In this document: piece after piece, positions 25,374 through 36,087 of the stretch
How the letters are laid out: each line of letters starts with the position of its first letter
Numbering within the stretch: position 1 is the first letter of the stretch
Assembly: GCF_002914585.1 (NCBI RefSeq)
Contig: NZ_PDDM01000021.1
Coordinates: 1 to 64,000 of the forward strand
Source of the DNA: Pseudanabaena sp. BC1403
Lineage (GTDB): Bacteria; Cyanobacteriota; Cyanobacteriia; Pseudanabaenales; Pseudanabaenaceae
DNA: 64,000 nt
Reading direction: 5' to 3'
Translations under genes and position numbers: made by a program
Notes under the pieces: generated by a model
The model's database searches: none
What the model was told of the DNA's origin: nothing
The model's input: only the letters and a program-made list of their open reading frames with translations

Positions 25374-26628
25374 TGTTTTTTTCGCGAATTAATAGGTCGC
25401 TATCGTTGGCTAGTATTTTGTAGGCGCTGCGATCGCCAAATTTTTCTAATGCCATCAGGGCAGCATATTTGAGATCCCAGATGGGTGTATTTAGGCAGGC
25501 TTTGATCTCGGGGATGGCTCTTTCATCACCGATTTCAGCAAGGGCGATTGCGGCGGCAGCGCGTGATTTTTGGAACTGTGGTTGCTTATTGTGCAAAGCA
25601 GTCAGCAATAAATCATAAGCGGGAGCATATTTCAGCCAGCCGAAAAGTTTCATCACATGGAAGTGCGCACCATAGTCATTGTGAGCCTCTTCTGCATATG
25701 TTCCAAAAAGTGCTTCAGGAGCTTTATCAGCATAGCTTTCTAAGATTGTCTTGATGGCAAGATAGCAACGTCCAAAATCTGTCTCGTACAACTCTCGTAG
25801 TAAAAAAGAAAGCTCAGGCAAAGTATCGTAACTATGCACCAAAATCAAATCTTCTGGATGGTCGCGTAAGGACTTTTCTAAATAAGGTTGCATATCGGAG
25901 AAGGCGATCGCGCCCGCTTTAATCCCTTCTTCGCCTAACATTCTAATTCCGCGCAATCGAAATACTAGGGATACTGGACAAGTCGAAATATCAGGAATCG
26001 CCGCGTGATAATTTGCATCAATCAAATCTTGAATTGATAAGCGTCTGGCAATCACACTAGCGTTATGCAATAGATCGACCACTTTCTCCATTTGCGAATA
26101 GTCTTTAGTCAAACGACAAACTGCTGTGATGGCAGCGCTAGCTAAAGACAGATCACTTTCAGTTGTAAATTTGCGAATCCGATCTAATGCTGGTTTGTAA
26201 TCTAGTTTGGCTAAAGTCTGAATAATAGCGCGATAGGATTGTCCCGATCTATCTAACAACTGTGCGACTTCTTCTAATATCCGTAAGTCATCAGTGCCAA
26301 TTTCACCGATCGCCCAAACGGCATTTTCTACTAAAAAACAATCAGGCTCACTTAAACATTCACGAATCACAGGTAACGCTTGTGATGCTCGCAGTCTTCC
26401 TAATGTTTCAACAGATTTTCGCCGCACAATCCGATTATCCATCGCATCGTCTTTTTGTTGAATAGCTCTACTAAGAGCAGCAATCGATTTATCCGTTGAG
26501 AAATTTATTAAATGTGAAGCAGCAATATAGCGAGAATCCTCCTCACCTATTTGATCTTGAGGTGTATCTAAAAGGGCGATCGCGTGATCTTCTGTCAAAT
26601 TAAAAAAACTATTAAAGCGTTTATCCAT
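25357..26628 (-). CDS. cpeY: Phycoerythrobilin lyase CpeY
   Basis: A 423-residue HEAT-repeat protein with the CpeY hallmarks: SRYIAASHLINF, RRKSVETLGRLRA, CFLVENAVWAIGEIGT, RRLSIQDLIDA, ELYETDFGRCYLA, ARAAAAIALAEIG (here SRAAAAIALAEIG). CpeY attaches phycoerythrobilin to phycoerythrin, mainly Cys82 of CpeA, with CpeZ as helper. It follows cpeA on the same strand, 233 bases away, beyond a terminator and a 103-bp repeat, so it may need its own promoter. Confident. Confidence 0.93.
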   Translation of the reverse strand: MDKRFNSFFNLTEDHAIALLDTPQDQIGEEDSRYIAASHLINFSTDKSIAALSRAIQQKDDAMDNRIVRRKSVETLGRLRASQALPVIRECLSEPDCFLVENAVWAIGEIGTDDLRILEEVAQLLDRSGQSYRAIIQTLAKLDYKPALDRIRKFTTESDLSLASAAITAVCRLTKDYSQMEKVVDLLHNASVIARRLSIQDLIDANYHAAIPDISTCPVSLVFRLRGIRMLGEEGIKAGAIAFSDMQPYLEKSLRDHPEDLILVHSYDTLPELSFLLRELYETDFGRCYLAIKTILESYADKAPEALFGTYAEEAHNDYGAHFHVMKLFGWLKYAPAYDLLLTALHNKQPQFQKSRAAAAIALAEIGDERAIPEIKACLNTPIWDLKYAALMALEKFGDRSAYKILANDSDLLIREKNKTKRH

Positions 26629-26661
26629 AATCTTAAAATTATATCAATCGCTAACCAACCT

Positions 26662-26760
26662 ATACCAAAGTACAAAGTGGTGTAGCCATTTTGTACTTTT
26701 AAAACCCTTACTGGGTTTGGCTTTTAATCCACAAAAGTGTGACAACATTTTTGTGGATTA
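26662..26760 (-). repeat. ATACCA/TGGTAT palindromic element, copy B (inverted)
   Basis: This is the 103-bp element in the opposite orientation: ATACCAAAGTAC... palindrome first, then AACCCTTACTGGGTTT, then the CCACAAAAGTGTGACAACATTTTTGTGG palindrome (26729-26756). It separates the cpeBA transcription unit from cpeY. Confidence 0.78.
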
Positions 26761-26778
26761 GCATTAACTAGCAACACC

Positions 26779-26819
26779 AAAAAAGAAGAGGAAGCACTAA
26801 GTACTTCCTCTTCTTTTTT
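26779..26819. terminator. Terminator of cpeBA
   Basis: Arms AAAAAAGAAGAGGAAG (26779-26794) and its complement (26804-26819) with a part-paired centre. It lies 43 bases beyond the cpeA stop in the direction of transcription, with a T-run on the transcribed side. Confidence 0.82.
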
Positions 26820-26861
26820 CTCAAGAGCAGCGCTTAGCTCTGCCCTTATCAAATCAATTGA

Positions 26862-27356
<495 letters not shown>

Positions 27357-27452
27357 TTATTAAATCTCCAAACTGGATTCTTTTTATACTAGTGAGCTTA
27401 GTTTTAGTCGGGCTGAGCAAGTCTCAATCAGTAAATTGCAATCAGCAATCAA

Positions 27453-28106
<654 letters not shown>

Positions 28107-28147
28107 TCATCTATTGGAAACAAAGTAACATTCCTTAATAAACTAAT

Positions 28148-28202
28148 AAAGAAGCCATTTGTTGTGGCGCGGCGAAGCCGCACCACAACAAATGGGTTCT
28201 TT
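28148..28202. repeat. Palindrome between divergent cpeB and sugar ABC ATPase
   Basis: 26-bp arms with two mismatches around a GAA loop (GCGGC-GAA-GCCGC core). It sits between two divergent promoters, about 140 bases upstream of cpeB and 56 upstream of the ATPase gene. Confidence 0.75.
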
Positions 28203-28257
28203 TACTGAGGGGATTTCGAGATAAAATCGTTCAGGCTAATTTTTAGGATGTTTTGCG

Positions 28258-29403
28258 ATGGCTCCCGTTCGTTTGTGTGGCATTACCAAGAAATTTGGAC
28301 AAAATATAGTTCTTCGAGAGATTGATCTAGAAGTACAAGATCGGGAGTTTATGGTATTGGTGGGGCCATCGGGCTGTGGCAAAAGTACTTTGTTACGGCT
28401 GATTGCAGGATTGGAGGAGGTGACCGACGGGTCTATATATTTGGGCGATCGCCAAATTAATCATTTGCCGCCCAAGGTACGTGATATCGCGATGGTTTTT
28501 CAAAGTTATGCGCTTTATCCGCACATGACTGTATATAACAATATTGCTTTTGGTTTGAGGCGACAGCGATCGCGCCAATTAGCTGCATGGTTTGTGCCTC
28601 TGCCTAAAAAACAACGCGCAGAAATTGATCAGAGGGTGCAGGAGGTTGCTAAGTCTTTGCAAATCTCTCATTTACTTGATCGCAAACCCAAAGAATTATC
28701 GGGCGGACAAAAACAGAGGGTTGCACTAGGTCGGGCGATCGCCAGAAATCCCCAAGTTTTTCTAATGGATGAGCCGCTATCCAATCTCGATGCTCAGTTA
28801 CGCAGTGATACGCGATCGCAAATTGTCCAGTTACAAAAGCAATTGCAGGTTACGACGATTTATGTAACCCATGATCAAGTTGAAGCGATGACTATGGGCG
28901 ATCGGATTGTGGTTTTAAATAAGGGAGATATTCAGCAAGTAGATACACCTCTGAATATCTATCGCAAACCCGCAAATCAATTTGTGGCTGGATTTATGGG
29001 TTCTCCACCGATGAATTTTCTGTCCGTAAAAGTTGATGCTAATGGATGTTTGCAAGGAGAAAGTCTGCTCAAGACCATTTCTATTAACAAGTTCTCAATT
29101 AATGAAATTGGTTGCGATCGTCCATTTACATTGGGATTTCGTCCCGAAGATTTGCAACCTACAACGGCTGATATGGCACATATTGAAGGAACTGTAGAAC
29201 TAGTGGAAGCTCTTGGCTCAGAAACAATTGTGCTATTGAAACTGCAAGATAGCGAATTAAGAGCGCGAGTCTCAGCGGATATTGGTTTAGAACATCATTG
29301 GCAAATTGGCGATCGCAGTTTCTGGCGCTTAGATCTAAATAAGCTCTATGGCTTTGATGCCGAGTCAGGCGTTACCTTGCATCATCCTTATAACAAAATT
29401 TAG
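28258..29403 (+). CDS. UgpC/MalK-type ABC transporter ATPase
   Basis: A 381-residue ATPase with Walker A GPSGCGKST, Q-loop MVFQSYALYPHMTVYNN, signature ELSGGQKQR, Walker B VFLMDEPLSNLDAQLR and H-loop TIYVTHDQVEAM. A TOBE regulatory domain (about 240-375, LGFRPEDLQP) follows. This is the ATP-hydrolysing subunit of carbohydrate or glycerol-3-phosphate importers, often shared by several systems in cyanobacteria. No permease or binding protein is adjacent. The substrate is not determinable. Confidence 0.92.
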   Translation: MAPVRLCGITKKFGQNIVLREIDLEVQDREFMVLVGPSGCGKSTLLRLIAGLEEVTDGSIYLGDRQINHLPPKVRDIAMVFQSYALYPHMTVYNNIAFGLRRQRSRQLAAWFVPLPKKQRAEIDQRVQEVAKSLQISHLLDRKPKELSGGQKQRVALGRAIARNPQVFLMDEPLSNLDAQLRSDTRSQIVQLQKQLQVTTIYVTHDQVEAMTMGDRIVVLNKGDIQQVDTPLNIYRKPANQFVAGFMGSPPMNFLSVKVDANGCLQGESLLKTISINKFSINEIGCDRPFTLGFRPEDLQPTTADMAHIEGTVELVEALGSETIVLLKLQDSELRARVSADIGLEHHWQIGDRSFWRLDLNKLYGFDAESGVTLHHPYNKI

Positions 29404-29430
29404 CTTTTTAGTAGGAAGGCTTAATTTTTA

Positions 29431-29509
29431 CAGGATGCGTTAGTGCAATGTAACGAATCCATTAGTCATCAATGATGGGTTACGCTATCGCTAACCCATC
29501 CTACATTTA
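29431..29509 (-). repeat. GGATGGGTTAGCGATAGCG repeat, copy 1
   Basis: About 79 bp with GGATGCGTTAG at the left and TGATGGGTTACGCTATCGC then TAACCCATCCTACA at the right. It is the reverse complement of the repeat at 57705-57786. It follows the sugar ABC ATPase gene. Confidence 0.75.
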
Positions 29510-29524
29510 ATTCCAACAACTTAC

Positions 29525-30100
29525 TTACCAAATAGAGGCTAAATCTAGAACAAATTCGGGTAATACGGTTTCACCAGAGAGCGAAATTGGTGATTGGAGA
29601 ATTTCCACAGGTTGTCCAATGCGGTAAATTTCTACTTGGCGATCGCGACGATTGATCAGCCAACCGAGTCTTGCACCGTTGTCTTGATATTCTTGCATTT
29701 TGGCTTGCACGGTGGGCAAGCTATCAGTTCTCGACATTAACTCGATTACAAAGTCTGGACAAATTGGTGCAAATTTAGATTGCTGCTCTGGAGTCAGCAC
29801 ATCCCATCTTTCTTGTAATATCCAACAAGCATCAGGCGATCGCATTGCACCATTAGGCAAGATAAAACCTCCAGAAGAACCAAATGCTACACCTAACTTT
29901 TTGCGACGATTCCAAATTACCAAGTCTGCACTAAGCTCGATGCTACGCATACTTGTATCGCTACCTTCTGGAGCCATGATCGTAATATCTCCTTGAGCGC
30001 TACGCTCGAATCTTAAATCGCGATTTTTTTGGCAGAGTTGAAAAAACTTTTCTTCGGTCAGTTCAAATATTGGCTCTAGGCTTATAGTTAGGGCGTTCAT
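29525..30100 (-). CDS. Uma2-family (DUF820) endonuclease-fold protein, copy 1
   Basis: From ATG 30100 (191 residues; an upstream TTG at 30142 is less likely, while GAGG precedes the ATG). PD-(D/E)XK fold features are LEPIFELTEEKFFQLCQ at the start, SPDACWIL (active-site Asp) and FVIELMSRTDSL (Glu strand), then the GARLGWLINRRDRQVEIY core. Uma2 proteins are expanded in cyanobacteria; their role is uncertain, with links to toxin-like or mobile-element functions suggested. The window has three. Confidence 0.88.
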   Translation of the reverse strand: MNALTISLEPIFELTEEKFFQLCQKNRDLRFERSAQGDITIMAPEGSDTSMRSIELSADLVIWNRRKKLGVAFGSSGGFILPNGAMRSPDACWILQERWDVLTPEQQSKFAPICPDFVIELMSRTDSLPTVQAKMQEYQDNGARLGWLINRRDRQVEIYRIGQPVEILQSPISLSGETVLPEFVLDLASIW

Positions 30101-30187
30101 AAAGAATATTTGCCTCTTGCTGCTAGGTATTGCAGATCCCAATTTTCATTATGACAGAATTACAGCTATCCTATAGGCGATCGCCTT

Positions 30188-30394
30188 CTAATCGTCGGGA
30201 AATTGCCAGCACATAATCCGTTCGACACTTTTGGAGCCGCATCGACATGCCTCGGCATGGGAGGCAACCCATTCATAATCACATTTACGACAGTGATGTA
30301 GGACGTTGTTAATATTAGCGGCGGCAATGCGATCGCGTCCAGCTTTTAATTCTTCAGGTGTTAGCAAAGACTCAGGATAATTTGGCTCAGTCAT
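30188..30394 (-). CDS. Small zinc-ribbon protein
   Basis: 68 residues. CRKCDYEW and CRCGSKSVERIMCW supply two Cys pairs spaced for a zinc ribbon (C35xxC38 and C50xC52, with C62 and His nearby). The N-terminal part ESLLTPEELKAGRDRIAAANINNV is helical. Small cyanobacterial hypothetical protein; nucleic-acid or protein binding is a guess from the ribbon. It stands 88 bases upstream of the Uma2 start on the same strand. Confidence 0.7.
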   Translation of the reverse strand: MTEPNYPESLLTPEELKAGRDRIAAANINNVLHHCRKCDYEWVASHAEACRCGSKSVERIMCWQFPDD

Positions 30395-30664
30395 TATGAA
30401 ATCTCCTTTTTTGGACAGCTTATCGATTGAATCATCTTTTATAAATTATCACTATAGAAAAGGATTTTGGATTTCTCCAACAGGCTGACAGCTCTGAATA
30501 TCTAAGCAAAGCGACTCTTTCCCCCTCCTCCATATACTATAATGAATTTATTATTAAACTTTTCAACTTCTATATTCACTACTTCATTTTTTTCTCTGCG
30601 ATTGTGTTACAACAACATCGGAAATAATTATAATTTTCCATTGCCTAATAGCTTCTAAGAGTTA

Positions 30665-33460
30665 ATGATTAGCGATAAAAATCGAACACAAAAGAAAAAT
30701 CGCCAAATCTCCCTGAGATTAATATTGATCATCCCCTTTGTTTTACAAATTGTCGGCTCAGTGGGTCTAGTAGGCTATCTTTCTTATCGCAGTGGACAAA
30801 AAGCGGTAGAAGACATTTCTGAATCTTTAATGAAAGAGGTGGGCGATCGCATTCATGAGAACCTAAAAAATTACTTTCGTAAACCTACAGAAGTTCTCCA
30901 AAGTAATGCTAATGCTATTAAACTTGGCATGATTCCTTCGCAAGATTTTGTGGACTTAGAGCAGTACTTTCGGCAACAACTGCAAGCTTTTGATGGCATC
31001 GGTTCTTTAGGGATTATTAATGAACAAAAAGAGCTTTTGATTTTACAAAAAAATGATGATAATTCTCAGACTATTAGTATCAGAGATCAATCAACTAATT
31101 ACTTTTTCAATAGTTACATTGCTGACAATCAAGGAACCCGACTTAAACTAGTTAGAAGTTCCAACAAATCTGACACCCATAAATATCCACCTAACGACCC
31201 TTGGTATGAAAAAGCAAAAAAAGCCAATCGTTTAATTTGGATAATTAATGTTGAACGCATTAAAACTGATAAGTCTCCTTTTGTTGCTTTAAACTTTATG
31301 CCTTATTACGATCGCAACAATGTCTTTCAAGGAATTGTTGGTTCGTCAGTATCCTTAACACAACTGGGGAATTTCTTGAAAAGCCTAAAAATAGGCAAAA
31401 CTGGTCAAGCTTTTATTATAGATCGAGAAGGATTACTAATTGATAGTTCTACCAACGAAAATCCTTTGATATCGGAATTACCTGTAACTAATCCTAAGCA
31501 AACCGTAGGGAAGAATAAGCTCGCTAAACCAGAGCGTTTAAATATTATTAATAGTAACAACTTGGTATTTCAAAAAGCAGCCATTTATTTGAAAAAGTAT
31601 TTTACTGATTTTTACCAAATTAAAAATAGTCAAAATCTTAGCGTAGTTATTGATAACAGGAAATATTATATTCAAATTGTTCCATTTCAAGATCAAGTAG
31701 ATTTGGATTGGTTAACAGTTGTGATCGTTCCTGAATCTGATTTCATGGCAGAAATTCAGGCAAATACTCAATGGACAATTGTTCTATGTAGTTTTACCTT
31801 GCTAATCGCTACTGGAATCGGTGTTTTGACTGCAAGGCGAATTACCAAGCCGATCCAAAAATTAAGTCAAGCAAGCCAGACTTTAGCCCATCAAGAATGG
31901 CAAAAATCTACTCTCGAACAAGGCTTTTTAGGATTTGAAAATATTACAGAATTAGCAATCTTATCGGACTCTTTTAATCAAATGGCGACCGAGTTACAAA
32001 CGTCCTTTGAAACCTTGGAAAATCGAGTGGAGGAACGTACCGTAGAGCTAGTTATTGCTAAAGACAATGCAGAAGTAGCAAATCAGGCTAAAAGTACTTT
32101 TATCGCTAACATGAGCCATGAACTGCGATCGCCTCTTACTGCAATCATTGGTTTTTCGCAGCTTACGTTACGCACCAAACATTTACCATCCGCACAGTAT
32201 GAAAATGCAGGAATTATTCAGCATAGTGGAGAATATTTACTAACTTTAATCAATAATGTATTGGATTTTTCTAAAATTGAGGCAGGGAAAACGACTCTCA
32301 ATCAAAAGGATATTGACCTCTATCAATTGCTTGATGATTTGGACGATATGCTGCATCTGCAAGCGGTAAATGCTGGATTAGAGCTAATCTTCGATCGCTG
32401 TGATAATTTGCCCCATTATATTTATACAGATGGAGTGAAATTACGTCAGGTTTTACTAAATTTATTGAGTAATGCGCTGAAATTTACGCATCAAGGCGAA
32501 GTGGTTTTGAGTGTCAATTCTATAGAAAATCAAGATCCTCAAGAATATACTTTAAATTTCAGCGTTCGTGATACGGGAGTGGGGATTTCCTCTACAGAAT
32601 TAGACAAATTATTTGAGGCTTTTAGTCAAACAGAATCAGGACGAGAATCTCAAGAAGGTACAGGATTAGGATTAGCAATTAGTCATCAGTTTGTACAGTT
32701 AATGGGAGGAGATATTACGGTCGAGAGTCAATTGGGTAAAGGTACAACTTTTAGCTTCTCAATTCAGGCGCAATCGGGTAAGGAAACTAGTAATGAAGAA
32801 GCCGATCTAAGACGAGTAATTGCGATCGCCCCAAATCAACCGACTTATAAACTTTTGGCGGTGGATGATAAAGCGATTAACCGTCAGTTATTAATGAGGA
32901 TCCTCGCCCCTTTAGGATTTGAGATCAAAGAAGCCAGTAACGGACAAGAGGCGATCGCAATTTGGGATGAGTGGGAACCGCATTTAATCTGGATGGATAT
33001 GCGGATGCCCGTGATGGATGGTTATGAGGCGACTAAATATATTAAATCCACCACCAAAGGTAATGCTACGGCAGTAATTGCTTTAACTGCAAGTGTGTTA
33101 GAAGAAGAAAAAGCGATCGTGATGTCGGCGGGATGTGATGACTTTGTTCGCAAGCCTTTCAAAGAACATGTAATTTTTGATACTCTTGCGAAGCATTTAG
33201 GCGTGCAATACATTTATCAGGAGATAGCTCCTGAAGGTACAATTAGCGATCGCTACGATCCTGTATTGGTATCTATAGATTTAGCCGTAATGTCTGATCA
33301 ATGGCGATCGCAAATATACGAAGCTTTACTTGAAGCTGATAGTAATCGCGTTACAGAACTGATTCAAGAGATCCCTAACCAAGAATCACATATAGTAAAA
33401 GTCCTCAAGAAACATAATCGACAATATAAATTTGATGAATTACTAGAGTTATTATCTTAG
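30665..33460 (+). CDS. Hybrid sensor histidine kinase with periplasmic dCache-like domain
   Basis: 931 residues. There is a membrane helix (about 19-38), an extracytoplasmic dCache-like sensor (about 40-365, with [12 protein letters not shown]), a second helix (about 370-390), HAMP and coiled coil (390-470). HisKA follows with phospho-acceptor His485 in [18 protein letters not shown], then HATPase with N-box [21 protein letters not shown] and [10 protein letters not shown] receiver domain with Asp778 in [12 protein letters not shown] and a tail of about 90 residues end it. It would sense a small external ligand and pass phosphate to its receiver. The response regulator gene starts 12 bases downstream. 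Confidence 0.93.
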   Translation: MISDKNRTQKKNRQISLRLILIIPFVLQIVGSVGLVGYLSYRSGQKAVEDISESLMKEVGDRIHENLKNYFRKPTEVLQSNANAIKLGMIPSQDFVDLEQYFRQQLQAFDGIGSLGIINEQKELLILQKNDDNSQTISIRDQSTNYFFNSYIADNQGTRLKLVRSSNKSDTHKYPPNDPWYEKAKKANRLIWIINVERIKTDKSPFVALNFMPYYDRNNVFQGIVGSSVSLTQLGNFLKSLKIGKTGQAFIIDREGLLIDSSTNENPLISELPVTNPKQTVGKNKLAKPERLNIINSNNLVFQKAAIYLKKYFTDFYQIKNSQNLSVVIDNRKYYIQIVPFQDQVDLDWLTVVIVPESDFMAEIQANTQWTIVLCSFTLLIATGIGVLTARRITKPIQKLSQASQTLAHQEWQKSTLEQGFLGFENITELAILSDSFNQMATELQTSFETLENRVEERTVELVIAKDNAEVANQAKSTFIANMSHELRSPLTAIIGFSQLTLRTKHLPSAQYENAGIIQHSGEYLLTLINNVLDFSKIEAGKTTLNQKDIDLYQLLDDLDDMLHLQAVNAGLELIFDRCDNLPHYIYTDGVKLRQVLLNLLSNALKFTHQGEVVLSVNSIENQDPQEYTLNFSVRDTGVGISSTELDKLFEAFSQTESGRESQEGTGLGLAISHQFVQLMGGDITVESQLGKGTTFSFSIQAQSGKETSNEEADLRRVIAIAPNQPTYKLLAVDDKAINRQLLMRILAPLGFEIKEASNGQEAIAIWDEWEPHLIWMDMRMPVMDGYEATKYIKSTTKGNATAVIALTASVLEEEKAIVMSAGCDDFVRKPFKEHVIFDTLAKHLGVQYIYQEIAPEGTISDRYDPVLVSIDLAVMSDQWRSQIYEALLEADSNRVTELIQEIPNQESHIVKVLKKHNRQYKFDELLELLS

Positions 33461-33471
33461 ATGAGAAAACC

Positions 33472-34875
33472 ATGTATCAATTAGTTAAAGGAGCTTTAGT
33501 GAATCTTGATTCTCTATCTAAGAAAAAAGGCAATATTCTCTTAATTGACGATTTACCAGAAAATTTAAAGTTGTTAACTGATTCACTCTCTAAGCTTGGC
33601 TACACAGTTCGTTGTGCTATCAGTGGAAGTAGAGCACTCAAGACTATAAAGTCGAAACTCCCCGACATAATTATATTAGATGTGAAAATACCAGAGATGG
33701 ATGGATATCAAATTTGTGAAGCTTTTAAAGCCGATCCCGATTTGTGTGATATTCCCATACTATTCATCAGTGCGTTAGACGAAGCTTTTGACAAATTAAA
33801 GGCATTTCAAGTGGGTGGTGTGGATTATATCACGAAGCCCTTTCAAATAGAAGAAGTCGTGGCTCGTTTAGAAGCTCATTTAACGATTCAGAAACAACAT
33901 AGAATCTTGCAAGAAGAAATTATAAAACGCAAGGAAATTGAAGAAATCTTATATCAATCCAGAGCTATCCTTTCTGGTATTTTAAATAGTTCTTTAGATG
34001 GAATTGCGGCTATGCAAGCAGTCCGAGATCCGCTTACGGGCGATATTCAAGATTTTTGTTGCTTGGTGGTTAATCCCATAGTATCTAAAGTCCTCAACCG
34101 TAAGCGTGAAGATTTAATTGGCAAATCATTTCTGAAAGAGCTTCTTAAAAATATTTCTCCAGACCTATTCGATCGCTTTGTGAAAGTTGTTGATTTGGGC
34201 GAACCTTTAGATGAAGATTTTAACTATGTTTCAGGGGATTCTTATTGGTATCACTATGTTGTTGTGAAGTTAGGCGATGGGTTTGCGATTACGATCCGCG
34301 ATATTACCACCCGCAAGCAAACTGAACTCGCTTTACAGAACTCAAATGACAAATTGGAATTGATTGCTAATTTAGATGGTTTAACCCAGATAGCCAATCG
34401 TCGCTGCTTTGATGATTACCTAGCAACAGAATGGCTACGTCATCAAAGAGAACAAAATCCTCTCTCACTAATCCTGATCGATATTGACTATTTCAAACGC
34501 TACAACGATAGTAATGGGCATCAGGCTGGAGACAATTGTTTAATTCGAGTTGCACAGGAAATTGCTAGAGTCACACAGCGTCCAACTGATTTAGTAGCTC
34601 GCTATGGTGGTGAAGAATTTGCCGTGATCTTGAGCAATACAAATATGGAAGGGGCGCTAAAGGTTGCCGCAGTCACCCAAACCGCGATCGCCAATCTCGC
34701 AATTCCTCACGATAATTCTGATATAAGCGATCTTATTACCCTGAGCATTGGTGTCGCTAGCCTGATTCCCACATCGGAACGGAGTATCGAAGGCTTAATT
34801 TCCCGTACCGATCAAGCGATGTATGAGGCAAAAAACCGAGGACGAAATCGAGTGATCGCATCACTTGTACGATAA
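33472..34875 (+). CDS. Response regulator diguanylate cyclase (REC-PAS-GGDEF)
   Basis: 467 residues. A receiver domain (about 20-135) has phospho-acceptor Asp70 (IIILDVKIPEMDGY). A PAS-like domain covers about 165-285. The GGDEF domain (about 300-465) opens DGLTQIANRR and carries an active GGEEF loop (379-383). An RxxD inhibitory site (RPTD) sits exactly five residues before it, so product inhibition by c-di-GMP is expected. It would make c-di-GMP when phosphorylated, probably by the adjacent hybrid kinase (12-base gap, same operon), linking an external cue to surface or motility behaviour. Confidence 0.93.
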   Translation: MYQLVKGALVNLDSLSKKKGNILLIDDLPENLKLLTDSLSKLGYTVRCAISGSRALKTIKSKLPDIIILDVKIPEMDGYQICEAFKADPDLCDIPILFISALDEAFDKLKAFQVGGVDYITKPFQIEEVVARLEAHLTIQKQHRILQEEIIKRKEIEEILYQSRAILSGILNSSLDGIAAMQAVRDPLTGDIQDFCCLVVNPIVSKVLNRKREDLIGKSFLKELLKNISPDLFDRFVKVVDLGEPLDEDFNYVSGDSYWYHYVVVKLGDGFAITIRDITTRKQTELALQNSNDKLELIANLDGLTQIANRRCFDDYLATEWLRHQREQNPLSLILIDIDYFKRYNDSNGHQAGDNCLIRVAQEIARVTQRPTDLVARYGGEEFAVILSNTNMEGALKVAAVTQTAIANLAIPHDNSDISDLITLSIGVASLIPTSERSIEGLISRTDQAMYEAKNRGRNRVIASLVR

Positions 34876-35028
34876 ATCGTCATCTCACTCATCTCCAAAT
34901 AATGCTCTTGCTGTAAGACTTTAAAAAATCGAATTTCTTGGTAACGAAAAATTAAAGACACCGACGGCAATTCTGATCTCATAGTCACGCCACCATATTT
35001 TGGGGATCAATTATTTTATGTAAGCCCC

Positions 35029-35083
35029 TAAAACCCAAAGGAGAGTTGCGGCGCTTCGCGCCGCAACTCTCCTTTGGGTTTTA
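35029..35083. repeat. Palindrome with GGCGC-TTC-GCGCC core, 26-bp stem
   Basis: Perfect arms (35029-35054, 35058-35083), core GCGGCGC-TTC-GCGCCGC. It lies 153 bases after the diguanylate cyclase and 54 before the DUF2839 gene, possibly terminating the two-component operon. Confidence 0.85.
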
Positions 35084-35137
35084 AGAAACCGAACTGATAT
35101 CATGGGATAAATTATTTAGTTAGTAGGAGCATTAGCT

Positions 35138-35356
35138 ATGGGCGAGTCAAAGCGCCGTAAGGAAGTCATGGGTGAAAAGTATGGAAGCTCAGAGCCGATC
35201 GCATCTTGGATACCTTTTTTAACCAAAGACAAGGCTGACACATTTGTGAAAGTTTCTACCCAAGCGGCTTGGTATGGTATTGGTGCAATGGTAGTCATTT
35301 GGGTGACAATTCGGTTTATTGGTCCCGCCTTTGGTTGGTGGCATCTTGCCGATTAA
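35138..35356 (+). CDS. DUF2839 small membrane protein
   Basis: 72 residues with the family opening MGESKRRKEVMGEKYG, a central amphipathic segment and one transmembrane helix (AWYGIGAMVVIWVTIRFIG), ending PAFGWWHLAD. It is conserved in cyanobacteria with unknown function, placed in a membrane by the helix. It is followed after three bases by ispD, so the two are cotranscribed; whether this reflects a functional link is unknown. Clear AGGAG upstream. Confidence 0.85.
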   Translation: MGESKRRKEVMGEKYGSSEPIASWIPFLTKDKADTFVKVSTQAAWYGIGAMVVIWVTIRFIGPAFGWWHLAD

Positions 35357-35359
35357 CCT

Positions 35360-36046
35360 ATGACCTGTCATTTATTAATTCCTGCGGCGGGTAGCGGCAA
35401 ACGCATGGGAGCTGATTGCAATAAATTGCTGCTACCACTGCTAGGCAAACCAATTTTGCAATGGACTCTCGAAGCTGCGATCGCATCCGAAGCGATCGCT
35501 TGGATCGGAGTAATGGGACAACCCCATGACTATCCAGAATTTCAAAAGATTTTTAATGAGATTAGTCAACTTAAACCAATTCGACTAATTCAAGGTGGAG
35601 CAACCCGTCAAGCTTCCGTATTTAATGGCTTAAAAGCTTTACCAATAGACTGCGATCGCGTTTTAATTCATGATGGCGCAAGATGCCTAGCCACGCCTGA
35701 ATTATTTGATCGCTGTGACGAAGCTTTGCAAAAAATGCAAGGTTTCATTGCGGCTGTTCCCGTCAAAGATACTATTAAAATCGTCGATGGTCTAACCATT
35801 GTCGATACCCCCAACCGAGATCATCTCTGGGCTGCTCAAACTCCCCAAGGGTTCCAATTAGAAGTGATCAAAAATGCTCATCTCACAGCAATAGAGTTAG
35901 GATGGGAAGTTACCGATGACGCAGCTTTATTAGAAAAAGTTGGCTTGGCAGTACAGATTGTGATGGGAGAAGAAACTAATCTCAAAATAACCACTCAACA
36001 GGATTTAGCGATCGCTGAATTTATCTTGAAACAAAGAGATTCATAA
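35360..36046 (+). CDS. ispD: 2-C-methyl-D-erythritol 4-phosphate cytidylyltransferase
   Basis: A 228-residue enzyme of the MEP isoprenoid pathway: MEP plus CTP gives CDP-ME. Motifs are LIPAAGSGKRMG (CTP-binding loop), LIHDGARCLATPEL, AAVPVKDTIKIVD, AAQTPQGFQ and TDDAALLEKVG. This pathway supplies carotenoids, phytol and quinones in cyanobacteria. The last codon and stop are part of the terminator palindrome shared with the broken SH3 gene on the other strand. Confidence 0.95.
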   Translation: MTCHLLIPAAGSGKRMGADCNKLLLPLLGKPILQWTLEAAIASEAIAWIGVMGQPHDYPEFQKIFNEISQLKPIRLIQGGATRQASVFNGLKALPIDCDRVLIHDGARCLATPELFDRCDEALQKMQGFIAAVPVKDTIKIVDGLTIVDTPNRDHLWAAQTPQGFQLEVIKNAHLTAIELGWEVTDDAALLEKVGLAVQIVMGEETNLKITTQQDLAIAEFILKQRDS

Positions 36047-36087
36047 AAAAGAGATGGAGTGCTTTGGCACTCCATCTCTTTTTTATG
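36042..36087. terminator. Palindrome shared by ispD and the convergent SH3 pseudogene
   Basis: Perfect 21-bp arms (36042-36062, 36067-36087) with a four-base TTTG loop. ispD's TAA (36044-36046) is in the left arm, and its mirror (36083-36085) is the stop codon of the minus-strand pseudogene. Confidence 0.87.
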
